Positions 8,146 to 16,135 of a stretch of 64,000 nt of DNA are shown here, one piece after another. Position 1 is the first letter of the stretch; each line of letters opens with the position of its first letter. Both the position numbers and the translations under genes were made by a program. Origin of the DNA: Saccharothrix luteola (GTDB taxonomy: Bacteria > Actinomycetota > Actinomycetes > Mycobacteriales > Pseudonocardiaceae); assembly GCF_020859565.1 (NCBI RefSeq), contig NZ_JAJHUO010000016.1, positions 170,035-234,034 of the forward strand. The letters run 5' to 3'. The notes under the pieces are model-generated. The model was not told where the DNA came from. It saw nothing but the letters and a program-made list of their open reading frames with translations, and did not search any database.

Positions 8146-9218
8146 GCGGCCTGCACCTGCGGGGCGTCGTCCTCCCCGAGGGTGGCGACCCGCGGGACGT
8201 CTGGGTGGTCAACGGGCGGATCCGCACCCGGCCGGTGCCCGGCGCGACCACCGTCAGCAGCGGCGGGTACCTGGTGCCCGGCCTGGTCGACGCGCACTGC
8301 CACGTCGGCCTGGGCGCCAGGGGCGCGGTCGACCTGCCCGAGGCGGTCGACCAGGCCCTCGCCGACCGGCGGACGGGCACCCTGCTCATCCGCGACTGCG
8401 GCTCGCCGCTGGACACGCGACCGCTGCAGGAGCGCCTCGACCTGCCCCGGATCATCCGCGCGGGCAGGCACCTGGCCAGGCCCAAGCGGTACATCAAGTA
8501 CCTGGGCGTCGAGATCGAGGACCCGGCCGACCTGCCGTCCGCCGTGGCCGAGCAGGTCGCCGCCGGCGACGGCTGGGTGAAGCTGGTCGGCGACTGGATC
8601 GACCGCTCCACCGGCGACCTCGCGCCCCTGTGGACCGAGGACGTGCTCACCGAGGCGATCAAGGTCGCGCACGAGAACAAGGCCAGGGTCACCGCGCACG
8701 TCTTCGGCGAGGACGCCCTGCCCGCCCTGCTCAACGCGGGCATCGACTGCATCGAGCACGGCACGGGCCTGACCGACGACACGATCGCGCAGATGGCCCG
8801 CAACGGGACCGCGCTGGTGCCGACGTTGATCAACATCGAGAACTTCCCGGCCATCGCGGCGGGCGCCGACAAGTACCCGGTCTACCAGGGCCACATGCGG
8901 CACCTGTACGAGCGCAACACCGAGACCATCGCGAAGGCGGTCGAGGCGGGCGTGCCGGTGTTCGCGGGCACGGACGCGGGCGGCGGCATCGAGCACGGCC
9001 GGATCGTGGACGAGATCAAGGCGCTGCACGGGGTCGGCCTGAGCACCACCCAGGCCCTCGGCGCGGCGTCCTGGGCCGCCCGCGAGTGGCTCGGCTTCCC
9101 GTCGCTGACCGAGGGCGCCGCGGCCGACGTCGTGGTCTACGAGGACGACCCGCGTGAGGACCTCGACGCCCTGCGGCACCCGAAGCTGGTCATGCTGCGC
9201 GGCCGGATCCACGCCTGA
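8142..9218 (+). CDS. Metal-dependent amidohydrolase
   Basis: A 358-residue member of the amidohydrolase superfamily (imidazolonepropionase-like subgroup). Visible metal-site motifs are His52 and His54 (DAHCHVG), a candidate carboxylated Lys in WVKLVGDW, the later His in TAHVFGEDA and in IEHGTG, and the catalytic Asp in AGTDAGGG. It likely hydrolyses a cyclic amide or similar small molecule; the substrate is unknown. The GTG start overlaps the ffh stop by 4 nt, so it is probably translated from the ffh mRNA although the two functions look unrelated. Confidence 0.85.
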   Translation: MSGLHLRGVVLPEGGDPRDVWVVNGRIRTRPVPGATTVSSGGYLVPGLVDAHCHVGLGARGAVDLPEAVDQALADRRTGTLLIRDCGSPLDTRPLQERLDLPRIIRAGRHLARPKRYIKYLGVEIEDPADLPSAVAEQVAAGDGWVKLVGDWIDRSTGDLAPLWTEDVLTEAIKVAHENKARVTAHVFGEDALPALLNAGIDCIEHGTGLTDDTIAQMARNGTALVPTLINIENFPAIAAGADKYPVYQGHMRHLYERNTETIAKAVEAGVPVFAGTDAGGGIEHGRIVDEIKALHGVGLSTTQALGAASWAAREWLGFPSLTEGAAADVVVYEDDPREDLDALRHPKLVMLRGRIHA

Positions 9219-9360
9219 CCTCGCGGCGCCCGGTCGGCTGCGGTAGGAAATCCGTGATGGGGGCGGGTGGCGAGGAGTTCTTCCGCCACCCGTGGTGAGT
9301 GCTGCCGCCGTCAGGGTGATCTTGAACGGCCTCGGGCAGCACTCCGCCCCACCGGACCAC

Positions 9361-9366
9361 TACGTT
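9361..9366 (+). promoter_or_regulatory. -10 element of a leaderless promoter (first CPBP gene)
   Basis: TACGTT fits TAnnnT and lies 7 nt before the GTG at 9374. It supports that start codon and a transcript lacking a 5' leader. Confidence 0.45.
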
Positions 9367-9373
9367 CGGACGA

Positions 9374-10084
9374 GTGGAGGAACAGCAGGACCAGGACACC
9401 GGCCGCGCGCACTGGGGTTTCCTGGCGTTCTTCACCGGGCTCGGCGGTTACCACCTCGCCATCCTCGCCTTCACCGCCGCGACGGCCGACCGCTTCGCCG
9501 AGGTGGACGTCACCAACCCGCCGGTGCTCGGCCCGCTCCTGCTGCTGGTCTTCCTGCCCAACGTCCTGCTCGGCCTCGGCCCCGTCGTCATCTCCTGGTA
9601 CCGGGGCGACGGGCCCAACAAGGACTTCGGCCTGGTGCCCACCCTCCGCGACCTGAAGGTCGGCCTGGCCGCAGGCGGCGCGGCGCTGCTGGCCGCCTGG
9701 CTCATCGGCGCGCTGCTGCTGCGCATCAACCCGGACCGGTCCAGCTCGCTGGACGAGATCGAAGCCCTCTCCGGCGGCCGGACGGTCTGGCTGGCCGCCG
9801 CGGCGCTGTTCGTCTTCCTCGGCGCGCCGCTGACCGAGGAACTGCTCACCAGGGGAGCGCTGTGGCAGGCGCTGGCCCACTACCGGATACCCAGGATCGC
9901 GATCCTGGCGCTGACCGCCGTCGTCTTCGCGTTCCTGCACGAGGAGAGCTGGCGCGTGCTGAGCCTGTTCGCGCAGGGGCTGGCCATCGGCGCGGCCCGC
10001 ATGATCACCGGCCGGGTGGCCTCCAGCGTGGTGGCCCACGCGACGAACAACCTGCTGCCCGCCGTCTACCTCTACACCGGCTGA
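9374..10084 (+). CDS. CPBP-family intramembrane metalloprotease
   Basis: Integral membrane protein of 236 residues with about seven hydrophobic segments, belonging to the CAAX protease and bacteriocin-processing (Abi/CPBP) family. Diagnostic motifs are TEELLTRGALW (the EExxxR motif), FLHEESW and HATNNLLPA. Such proteins are glutamate-dependent membrane proteases or immunity-like proteins; the target here is unknown. A second, diverged CPBP gene follows 9 nt downstream, so they probably share a transcript. Confidence 0.82.
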   Translation: MEEQQDQDTGRAHWGFLAFFTGLGGYHLAILAFTAATADRFAEVDVTNPPVLGPLLLLVFLPNVLLGLGPVVISWYRGDGPNKDFGLVPTLRDLKVGLAAGGAALLAAWLIGALLLRINPDRSSSLDEIEALSGGRTVWLAAAALFVFLGAPLTEELLTRGALWQALAHYRIPRIAILALTAVVFAFLHEESWRVLSLFAQGLAIGAARMITGRVASSVVAHATNNLLPAVYLYTG

Positions 10085-10093
10085 CTAGGGTGG

Positions 10094-10876
10094 ATGGCTG
10101 TGACACGACCGGATGAACCGCCCCCGGGGCTGATCGCCAGCGTCCGCGCGGTGGGACGGGAGCCCGAAGCGGTGCACGCGGGCCAGCGGTGGGGCTTCGG
10201 CGCGTTCCTGCTCGTCGAAGCGGTCTTCGTGCTCAGCGCGGTGTTCATCACGGCGGTGGCCAGGACCTCGGGCACGGACATCGGCTCGTCGGTGAGCTTC
10301 GTCCTGATCGGGTCCATCGTGCCGACGGTGCTGGCCGCGGCGGTCGCCGTCACCATCACCTACCTGCGCGGCAACGGCCCGTTCCAGGACCTCCGGCTCG
10401 CCTGGGACTGGGCGGACGTCAAGGTCGGGCTCAAGCTGGGCGCGCTCGGCCTGGTGCTCACCTACGTGGCCGCGGTGATCTGGTCGAGGGTGGTCGGCGA
10501 CAAGAACGCCACCTCCGCGATCGGCGAGCTCGTGGACGGCGCGGGGCTGCCGCTGGCCGCCGCCGTGGCGATGTTCCTCTACGTGTGCTTCCTGGGCCCG
10601 GTGTGCGAGGAAGTGATCTACCGGGGACTGCTGTGGGGCGCGATCGAGCGGCAGCGCTGGAGCCGGTGGGCGGCGTTCGTGCTGACCACGCTGATCTTCG
10701 CGGCCAGCCACCTCGAACCGCTGCGGACGTCGTTGCTCATCGTCATCGCACTGCCCATCGGCATCGCCCGCCTCATCACCCGCAGGCTCACCGCGAGCGT
10801 GGTGGCGCACGTCATCAACAACTTCCTGCCCGGCCTGACCCTGCTCCTCGTCTCCATCGGGGTGATGCCCGCGTGA
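10094..10876 (+). CDS. CPBP-family intramembrane metalloprotease (second copy)
   Basis: A 260-residue polytopic membrane protein with the same family motifs as its upstream neighbour: CEEVIYRGLLWG, a histidine in ASHLEPL, and HVINNFLPG. The two are clearly diverged, so this is an old tandem pair rather than a recent duplication. It has a longer soluble N-terminus of about 35 residues. Its stop overlaps the start of pxpA as GTGA. A GTG at 10100 is a possible alternative start. Confidence 0.82.
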   Translation: MAVTRPDEPPPGLIASVRAVGREPEAVHAGQRWGFGAFLLVEAVFVLSAVFITAVARTSGTDIGSSVSFVLIGSIVPTVLAAAVAVTITYLRGNGPFQDLRLAWDWADVKVGLKLGALGLVLTYVAAVIWSRVVGDKNATSAIGELVDGAGLPLAAAVAMFLYVCFLGPVCEEVIYRGLLWGAIERQRWSRWAAFVLTTLIFAASHLEPLRTSLLIVIALPIGIARLITRRLTASVVAHVINNFLPGLTLLLVSIGVMPA

Positions 10877-11640
10877 GCACCCGCGCGATCGACCTCAACA
10901 GCGACCTCGGCGAGGGCTTCGGCATCTGGCGCCTCGGCGACGACGAAGCCCTGCTCGGCATCGTGACCAGCGCGAACGTGGCCTGCGGCTTCCACGCCGG
11001 CGACCCGTCGACCATGCGCCGGGTGTGCGGCCAGGCGGCGGACGCGGGCGTGGCGGTCGGCGCGCAGGTCTCCTACCGCGACCTGGCCGGCTTCGGCCGC
11101 CGGTTCATCGACGCGGACCCCTCCGAGCTGGCCGACGAGGTGCTGTACCAGATCGGGGCGCTGGACGCGTGCGCCCGGGCGGCCGGGACGTCGGTCGAGT
11201 ACGTCAAGCCGCACGGCGCGCTCTACAACGCCGCGGTGCACCACGACCGGCAGGCGCGGGCCGTGGTGGAGGGAGTGAAGGCGTTCGGCGACCTGCCCGT
11301 CCTCGGGTTGCCCGGCTCGCGCCTGCTCCACCACGCCGAACGGACGGGCCTGCGCCCGGTGCGGGAGGCGTTCGCCGACCGCGCGTACACACCCGAGGCC
11401 ACGCTGGTGCCCCGCACCGCGCCGAACGCCGTCCTGACCAGCACGGACGCCGTGCTGGCGCAGGTGCTCCGGCTCGCCGAGCGGGGTGAACTGGTCGCCG
11501 CGGACGGCGCCGTCCTCAAGGTGGAGGTCGACTCCATCTGCCTGCACGGCGACACTCCGGGCGCGGTGGAGCACGCGACGAAGATCCGCGGGGCGTTGGC
11601 GGACGCGGGCGTCCCCGTGGCCCGATTCGTCCTCCGGTAG
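10873..11640 (+). CDS. pxpA: 5-oxoprolinase subunit PxpA (LamB/YcsF family)
   Basis: A 255-residue cytoplasmic protein of the LamB/YcsF family, the subunit that with PxpB and PxpC cleaves 5-oxoproline in an ATP-dependent reaction. The family signature DLNSDLGEGFG is at the N-terminus and ACGFHAGDP follows; VEYVKPHGALYN is also conserved. The partners pxpB and pxpC are not in this window, so this copy is an orphan here. The GTG overlaps the stop of the second CPBP gene by 4 nt. Confidence 0.9.
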   Translation: MSTRAIDLNSDLGEGFGIWRLGDDEALLGIVTSANVACGFHAGDPSTMRRVCGQAADAGVAVGAQVSYRDLAGFGRRFIDADPSELADEVLYQIGALDACARAAGTSVEYVKPHGALYNAAVHHDRQARAVVEGVKAFGDLPVLGLPGSRLLHHAERTGLRPVREAFADRAYTPEATLVPRTAPNAVLTSTDAVLAQVLRLAERGELVAADGAVLKVEVDSICLHGDTPGAVEHATKIRGALADAGVPVARFVLR

Positions 11641-11793
11641 AACCGTCTGGCAGAATGGTCGGTTGTTCGCCGAGGTCGGTCCCTCTCACCGTGCCATGGC
11701 GCCCCAGACACCTGGGCTTTCACCACCCGTGCCCCACTCGGGTGAGGACTGCCCGCACCTGAGCACACGAGAGCACGAGGAGCACCCACACCC

Positions 11794-12246
11794 GTGGCCG
11801 TCAAGATCAAGCTTCAGCGGCTTGGCAAGATCCGTCAGCCGTACTACCGGATCGTCGTCGCCGATGCCCGCACCCGCCGCAACGGCAAGGCCATCGAGAC
11901 GATCGGCAAGTACCACCCGAAGGAAGAGCCGTCGTTCATCGCGGTGGACAGCGACCGCGCGCAGTACTGGCTGGGCGTCGGCGCGCAGCCGACCGAGTCG
12001 GTCCAGCGCCTGCTGGAGATCACCGGTGACTGGCAGAAGTTCAAGGGCCTGCCGGGTGCCGAGGGCACGCTGAAGGTCAAGGAGCCGAAGACGAGCAAGG
12101 CGGACCTGTTCGCCGCCGCGCTCGCCGCCGCCGGCGACGCGCCGTCCACCGAGGCGACGACCCCGAAGAAGAAGTCGGCCAAGAAGGACGACGCCAAGAA
12201 GGCTGACGCCGAGGCCGCTCCCGAGGCTGCCAAGGACGAGGCGTGA
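11794..12246 (+). CDS. rpsP: 30S ribosomal protein bS16
   Basis: Small-subunit ribosomal protein needed for 30S assembly. Residues 1-85 are the compact bS16 core (MAVKIKLQRLGKIRQPYYRIVVADAR). The remaining 65 residues are an Ala/Lys-rich, probably disordered tail, which makes the protein (150 residues) about twice the length of E. coli bS16. The GTG follows a GAGGAG at 11777-11782. First gene of rpsP-khpA-rimM-trmD; the khpA start overlaps its stop. Confidence 0.96.
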   Translation: MAVKIKLQRLGKIRQPYYRIVVADARTRRNGKAIETIGKYHPKEEPSFIAVDSDRAQYWLGVGAQPTESVQRLLEITGDWQKFKGLPGAEGTLKVKEPKTSKADLFAAALAAAGDAPSTEATTPKKKSAKKDDAKKADAEAAPEAAKDEA

Positions 12247-12482
12247 GCTTGTTGGCTGACGCCCTCGAACACCTCGTTCGGGGCATCGTCGACCACCCGG
12301 ACGACGTCCGGGTGAACCTGGTCACGACCCGCCGCGGTCGCACGCTCGAGGTGCACGTCCACCCGGACGACCTCGGCAAGGTGATCGGCCGCAGCGGTCG
12401 CACCGCGACCGCCCTGCGCACCGTGATGGCCGGTATCGGTGGTCGTGGCGTGCGCGTCGACGTGGTCGACACCGACCGCTGA
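12243..12482 (+). CDS. khpA: KH-domain RNA-binding protein KhpA
   Basis: A 79-residue single KH domain of the KhpA (formerly YlqC) family, which binds RNA as a dimer or with KhpB. The GxxG loop is Gly49-Arg-Ser-Gly52 in KVIGRSGRTA. It overlaps rpsP by 4 nt (GTGA) and stands 8 nt before rimM, the usual place of this gene, which suggests a link to ribosome maturation. Confidence 0.93.
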   Translation: MSLLADALEHLVRGIVDHPDDVRVNLVTTRRGRTLEVHVHPDDLGKVIGRSGRTATALRTVMAGIGGRGVRVDVVDTDR

Positions 12483-12490
12483 ACGCGCAC

Positions 12491-13009
12491 ATGGACGTCG
12501 TCGTCGGCCGAGTGGCCAAGGCGCACGGGATCAGCGGCGAGCTCGCGGTCGACGTGCGCACGGACTCACCCGAGACCCGGTTCGCGCCGGGCTCGGTGCT
12601 GACCGCCAAACTGCGCGACGGCACCTCCCGCAACCTCACCGTCGCAGCCGCCCGGAACCACTCCGGGCGGCTGCTGGTGCGTTTCGAGGAAGTGCTGACC
12701 CGTGACGTCGCCGAGACGCTGCGCGGCACCTTGCTGCTCGCGAGCACCGAGGACCTGCCGCCGACCGGTGACCCGGACGAGTTCTACGACCACGAGCTCG
12801 AAGGGCTGACCGCCGAGCTCGCGGACGGCACGAGGATCGGCACCGTGCTGGAGGTCGTGCACGGACCGGGCGGCGAGCTGCTCGTGGTCAAGCGCGAGAA
12901 CGGCGACGAGGCCCTGATCCCGTTCGTGCGCGAGATCGTGCCCACCGTGGACCTCGCGGGCAAGCGCGTCCTGCTGGACCCGCCCGAGGGCCTCCTCGAT
13001 GCGGATTGA
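12491..13009 (+). CDS. rimM: Ribosome maturation factor RimM
   Basis: Assembly factor for the 30S head that acts near uS19 and 16S helices 31 and 33. The 172-residue protein has an N-terminal RimM beta barrel (VVGRVAKAHGISGELAVD) and a C-terminal PRC-barrel (GDEALIPFVREIVPTVDLAGKRV). Its last 11 nt overlap trmD, consistent with tight translational coupling in this conserved operon. Confidence 0.95.
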   Translation: MDVVVGRVAKAHGISGELAVDVRTDSPETRFAPGSVLTAKLRDGTSRNLTVAAARNHSGRLLVRFEEVLTRDVAETLRGTLLLASTEDLPPTGDPDEFYDHELEGLTAELADGTRIGTVLEVVHGPGGELLVVKRENGDEALIPFVREIVPTVDLAGKRVLLDPPEGLLDAD

Positions 13010-13745
13010 CGTCGTCACGATCTTCCCGGAGTACCTGGACCCGCTCCGCGCCGCCCTGCTCGGCAAGGCGATCGACAAGGGTCTGATCAGCGTCGGCGTG
13101 CACGACCTGCGGAACTGGACGCACGACGTGCACAAGGCCGTCGACGACAGCCCGTACGGCGGCGGTCCGGGCATGGTGATGAAGCCCCAGGTGTGGGGCG
13201 AGGCGCTGGACGACGTCGTCACCCCGGCCACCCGCCTGATCGTGCCGACACCGGCCGGTCGGCCGTTCACCCAGCGGTTGGCGCACGACCTGGCCGCGGA
13301 GGAGCACCTGGTGTTCGCCTGCGGCCGGTACGAGGGCATCGACCAGCGGGTGGTGGACGACGCGTCGCGCCGGATGCGCGTGGACGAGGTCTCCATCGGC
13401 GACTACGTGCTCGTCGGCGGCGAGGTGGCGGTGCTGGTGGTGGTCGAGGCCGTCGTCCGCCTCCTGCCCGGTGTGCTCGGCAACCCGAAGTCGGCCGCCG
13501 AGGACTCGTTCTCCGACGGCCTGCTGGAGGGCCCCAGCTACACCCGGCCCGAGGTGTGGCGCGACCTCGCCGTGCCCGAGGTCCTGCGCTCGGGCAACCA
13601 CAAGGCGATCGACCGCTGGCGGCGCGACCAGTCGCTGCGCCGCACCCGCGAACGCCGCCCCGAACTGCTCGAGGCCCTGCCCGAAGGGGCGCTCGACAAG
13701 CACGACCGCAAGCTGCTCGACGAGCTGGACCGAGGGCTGGACTAG
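12999..13745 (+). CDS. trmD: tRNA (guanine-N1)-methyltransferase TrmD
   Basis: Methylates G37 of tRNAs with S-adenosylmethionine, preventing frameshifts. The 248-residue SPOUT enzyme shows SPYGGGPGM (residues 51-59), RYEGIDQRV and the knotted SAM site SIGDYVLVGGE. The ATG lies inside the rimM 3' end. It closes the rpsP-khpA-rimM-trmD group; rplS follows after 165 nt. Confidence 0.96.
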   Translation: MRIDVVTIFPEYLDPLRAALLGKAIDKGLISVGVHDLRNWTHDVHKAVDDSPYGGGPGMVMKPQVWGEALDDVVTPATRLIVPTPAGRPFTQRLAHDLAAEEHLVFACGRYEGIDQRVVDDASRRMRVDEVSIGDYVLVGGEVAVLVVVEAVVRLLPGVLGNPKSAAEDSFSDGLLEGPSYTRPEVWRDLAVPEVLRSGNHKAIDRWRRDQSLRRTRERRPELLEALPEGALDKHDRKLLDELDRGLD

Positions 13746-13910
13746 GGCCGATTTCTCCCCGCCGCCCCTCGTCTGGCACACTGGACAGGTTGCTGCACCC
13801 GGTTCAACTCATCCGGCGTGCGCTAGGCCCGCCCCCGCGCGTGTGTGACTTGAGTTCGGCCGCGCCTTGGGGGAGTACGCAATACACGTGAGGACGAGGA
13901 CGGACCACCG

Positions 13911-14270
13911 ATGAACACCCTGGACGCTCTTGACGCCCAGTCGCTGCGCTCCGACATCCCCAGCTTCCGGCCGGGCGACACGCTGAAGGTCCACGTCCGC
14001 GTCATCGAGGGCTCCCGTGAGCGGGTCCAGGTGTTCCAGGGCGTCGTGATCCGCCGGCAGAACGGCGGCATCCGCGAGACCTTCACCGTCCGCAAGGTCT
14101 CGTTCGGCGTCGGCGTCGAGCGCACCTTCCCGGTGCACTCCCCGAACATCGCGGAGATCGAGGTCGCCTCCCGCGGCGACGTCCGCCGGGCGAAGCTGTA
14201 CTACCTGCGCGACCTGCGCGGCAAGGCCGCCAAGATCAAGGAGAAGCGCGACGCCCGACCGGCCTCCTGA
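13911..14270 (+). CDS. rplS: 50S ribosomal protein bL19
   Basis: Large-subunit ribosomal protein at the 30S interface. The 119-residue sequence shows the family core FRPGDTLKVHVRVIEG, RVQVFQGVVIRR and VERTFPVHSPNIAEIEV. It has its own 165-nt upstream region rather than being coupled to trmD, so an independent promoter or leader is likely, though I could not place one with confidence. The first lepB follows 34 nt later from its own leaderless promoter. Confidence 0.97.
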   Translation: MNTLDALDAQSLRSDIPSFRPGDTLKVHVRVIEGSRERVQVFQGVVIRRQNGGIRETFTVRKVSFGVGVERTFPVHSPNIAEIEVASRGDVRRAKLYYLRDLRGKAAKIKEKRDARPAS

Positions 14271-14292
14271 CGCCGGACACACGCGGAAGCAG

Positions 14293-14298
14293 TAGCCT
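14293..14298 (+). promoter_or_regulatory. -10 element of a leaderless promoter (first lepB)
   Basis: TAGCCT fits TAnnnT and stands exactly 6 nt before the GTG at 14305. The second lepB and rnhB have the same layout. Confidence 0.55.
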
Positions 14299-14304
14299 GC
14301 CCAC

Positions 14305-15207
14305 GTGGCAGATCCCGTGCACCGCTCCGCTGACGAAGACGGTCAGGATCCCGCAGTCGAGTCCACTCCGGACTCGACTGCGGGCGGCAAGTCGAAGAAG
14401 GACAAGAAGAAGCCCCCGCTCTGGCGCGAGCTGCTCGTGCTCGGGGCCACGGCCCTGGTCCTCACCATCCTGATCCAGACGTTCCTGGCGCGGGTGTACG
14501 TGATCCCGTCGCAGTCGATGGAGGAGACCCTCCACGGCTGCCCCGGGTGCAACAACGACCGGGTGCTGGTCGACAAGCTGGTCTACGACTTCACCGAGAT
14601 CGAACCGGGTGAGGTCGTGGTCTTCCGCGGCCCCGAGACCTGGGGCAACAACGACTTCAACTCCGGCCGGTCGGACAACCCGATCGTGGCCGGCATCCAG
14701 TCGGTGGCCTCCCTGGTCGGCCTCGCGCCGCCGGACGAGCGCGACTTCGTGAAGCGGGTCATCGCGGTCGGCGGGCAGACCGTCGAGTGCTGTGACGAGC
14801 AGCACCGCGTGAAGGTCGACGGCAAGCCGCTGGACGAGCCGTACATCTACTGGCAGCCCGGCACGTCACCGGAGAACCACGACCCGTTCGAGCCGGTCAA
14901 GGTCCCCGAAGGCCACCTCTGGGTGATGGGTGACAACCGCACGAACTCCACCGACTCCCGCAAGCAGGGCGGTGGCGGCGTGGCGGGCACCGTGCCGGAG
15001 GACAACGTCATCGGCAAGGCGCGGGTCATCGTGCTGCCGCCGTCGCGCTGGCAGGGCATCGGCGACCACAACCCCCAGTCCCTCGCGCTCGGCGCGCCCG
15101 CGTGGCAGGGCGCCATCCCGGCGGGTGCCGGCCTGGCCGCGGCGTGGCCGCTGGTGTTCTTCGGCCGCAAGGTCCGCAGGCGGTTGACCAGGGCCACACA
15201 GCCCTGA
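14305..15207 (+). CDS. lepB: Signal peptidase I (first tandem copy)
   Basis: Membrane-anchored type I signal peptidase that removes signal peptides from exported proteins. The 300-residue protein has a charged cytoplasmic N-terminus, one membrane span (about 42-62), the catalytic Ser71 (IPSQSME) and Lys150 (FVKRVIAVGG), and GDNR in the box E region. Unlike E. coli LepB the anchor is a single N-terminal span, but a second hydrophobic stretch near the C-terminus (IPAGAGLAAAWPLVFF) may add another. Cys79/Cys82 and the pair Cys162-Cys163 recur in the next gene and could form disulfides outside the cell. Confidence 0.93.
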   Translation: MADPVHRSADEDGQDPAVESTPDSTAGGKSKKDKKKPPLWRELLVLGATALVLTILIQTFLARVYVIPSQSMEETLHGCPGCNNDRVLVDKLVYDFTEIEPGEVVVFRGPETWGNNDFNSGRSDNPIVAGIQSVASLVGLAPPDERDFVKRVIAVGGQTVECCDEQHRVKVDGKPLDEPYIYWQPGTSPENHDPFEPVKVPEGHLWVMGDNRTNSTDSRKQGGGGVAGTVPEDNVIGKARVIVLPPSRWQGIGDHNPQSLALGAPAWQGAIPAGAGLAAAWPLVFFGRKVRRRLTRATQP

Positions 15208-15211
15208 TCGG

Positions 15212-15217
15212 TAGGCT
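15212..15217 (+). promoter_or_regulatory. -10 element of a leaderless promoter (second lepB)
   Basis: TAGGCT fits TAnnnT and stands 6 nt before the GTG at 15224, just 5 nt after the first lepB stop. Confidence 0.55.
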
Positions 15218-15223
15218 GACCGG

Positions 15224-16126
15224 GTGGTGGACGTCGCGTCGTCCCGGGGCTCTTCCGACGAGGGTGAACCGGAGCACGAGGAAAAGGTCGAGCAGTGGCG
15301 CGCCCGCGCGCGCAAAACGGCCAAGCGCAAGGGCTCGTTCTGGAAAGAGCTGCCGATCCTGATCGGCGTCGCGGTGGTGCTCGCGGTGCTGATCCAGTCG
15401 TTCCTGGCGAAGGTCTACATGATCCCGTCGGAGTCGATGGAGCAGACGCTGCACGGCTGCTCCGACGGCTGCTTCGGCGACCGGGTGCTGGTCGACAAGC
15501 TGGTCTACGACTTCTCGGAGATCGAACCGGGCGAGGTCGTGGTCTTCCACGGCCCCGACACCTGGATCAACCAGGACTTCATCGCGCCCGAGCCGACGAA
15601 CCCGCTGGTCAAGGCGTTGCAAGGGCTCGGGTCGCTGATGGGGTTCCCGGCGGCGAACGAGGAGGACTTCGTCAAGCGGGTCATCGCGGTCGGCGGGCAG
15701 ACGGTGCAGTGCTGCGACGACCGCAACCGGGTCGTGGTCGACGGCAAGCCGCTGGACGAGCCGTACGTGTACTGGGCGCCGGGCCGCAGCACGGTGCAGG
15801 AGTCGTTCGCCGAGCTGAAGATCCCCGAGGGCTACCTGTTCGTGATGGGCGACAACCGCAACGACTCGTGCGACTCGCGGTGCCAGGGCGACGGCCGCGA
15901 GGGCGGTCTCGTGCCGGTGGACAACGTGGTGGGCAAGGCGCGGGTGATCGTGCTGCCGCCGTCGCGCTGGCAGGGCGTCGGTGACCACAACCCGCAGGTC
16001 GTGGCCATCGGGGCGCCCGCGTGGCAGGACGCGCTGCCCGCCGGGGTCGGCCTCGCGGCGGCGTGGCCGGTGCTGCTGCTGGGCAAGCGGGTGAGGTCGC
16101 GGTTGCGGGGTTCACGGCTGGGATAG
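15224..16126 (+). CDS. lepB: Signal peptidase I (second tandem copy)
   Basis: Second type I signal peptidase, also 300 residues and collinear with its neighbour, so the two arose by tandem duplication and then diverged. Catalytic Ser71 (IPSESME) and Lys151 (FVKRVIAVGG) are intact, as are MGDNRNDS and the cysteines Cys79, Cys83 and Cys163-Cys164. The N-terminus is acidic and then Arg/Lys-rich before one membrane span at about 43-62. A TAGGCT -10 box 6 nt before the GTG suggests separate control from the first copy. The two probably share or divide substrates. Confidence 0.93.
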   Translation: MVDVASSRGSSDEGEPEHEEKVEQWRARARKTAKRKGSFWKELPILIGVAVVLAVLIQSFLAKVYMIPSESMEQTLHGCSDGCFGDRVLVDKLVYDFSEIEPGEVVVFHGPDTWINQDFIAPEPTNPLVKALQGLGSLMGFPAANEEDFVKRVIAVGGQTVQCCDDRNRVVVDGKPLDEPYVYWAPGRSTVQESFAELKIPEGYLFVMGDNRNDSCDSRCQGDGREGGLVPVDNVVGKARVIVLPPSRWQGVGDHNPQVVAIGAPAWQDALPAGVGLAAAWPVLLLGKRVRSRLRGSRLG

Positions 16127-16129
16127 GGT
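16124..16129 (+). promoter_or_regulatory. -10 element of a leaderless promoter (rnhB)
   Basis: TAGGGT fits TAnnnT and overlaps the last three bases of the second lepB. It stands 6 nt before the GTG at 16136. Confidence 0.5.
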
Positions 16130-16135
16130 CGAGGG

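Noticed and set aside
5715..9212. Antisense open frame of over 1100 codons opposite the kinase, ffh and the amidohydrolase
   Set aside because: It crosses three well-supported genes and several intergenic sites, and its predicted protein is compositionally biased with no recognised motif.
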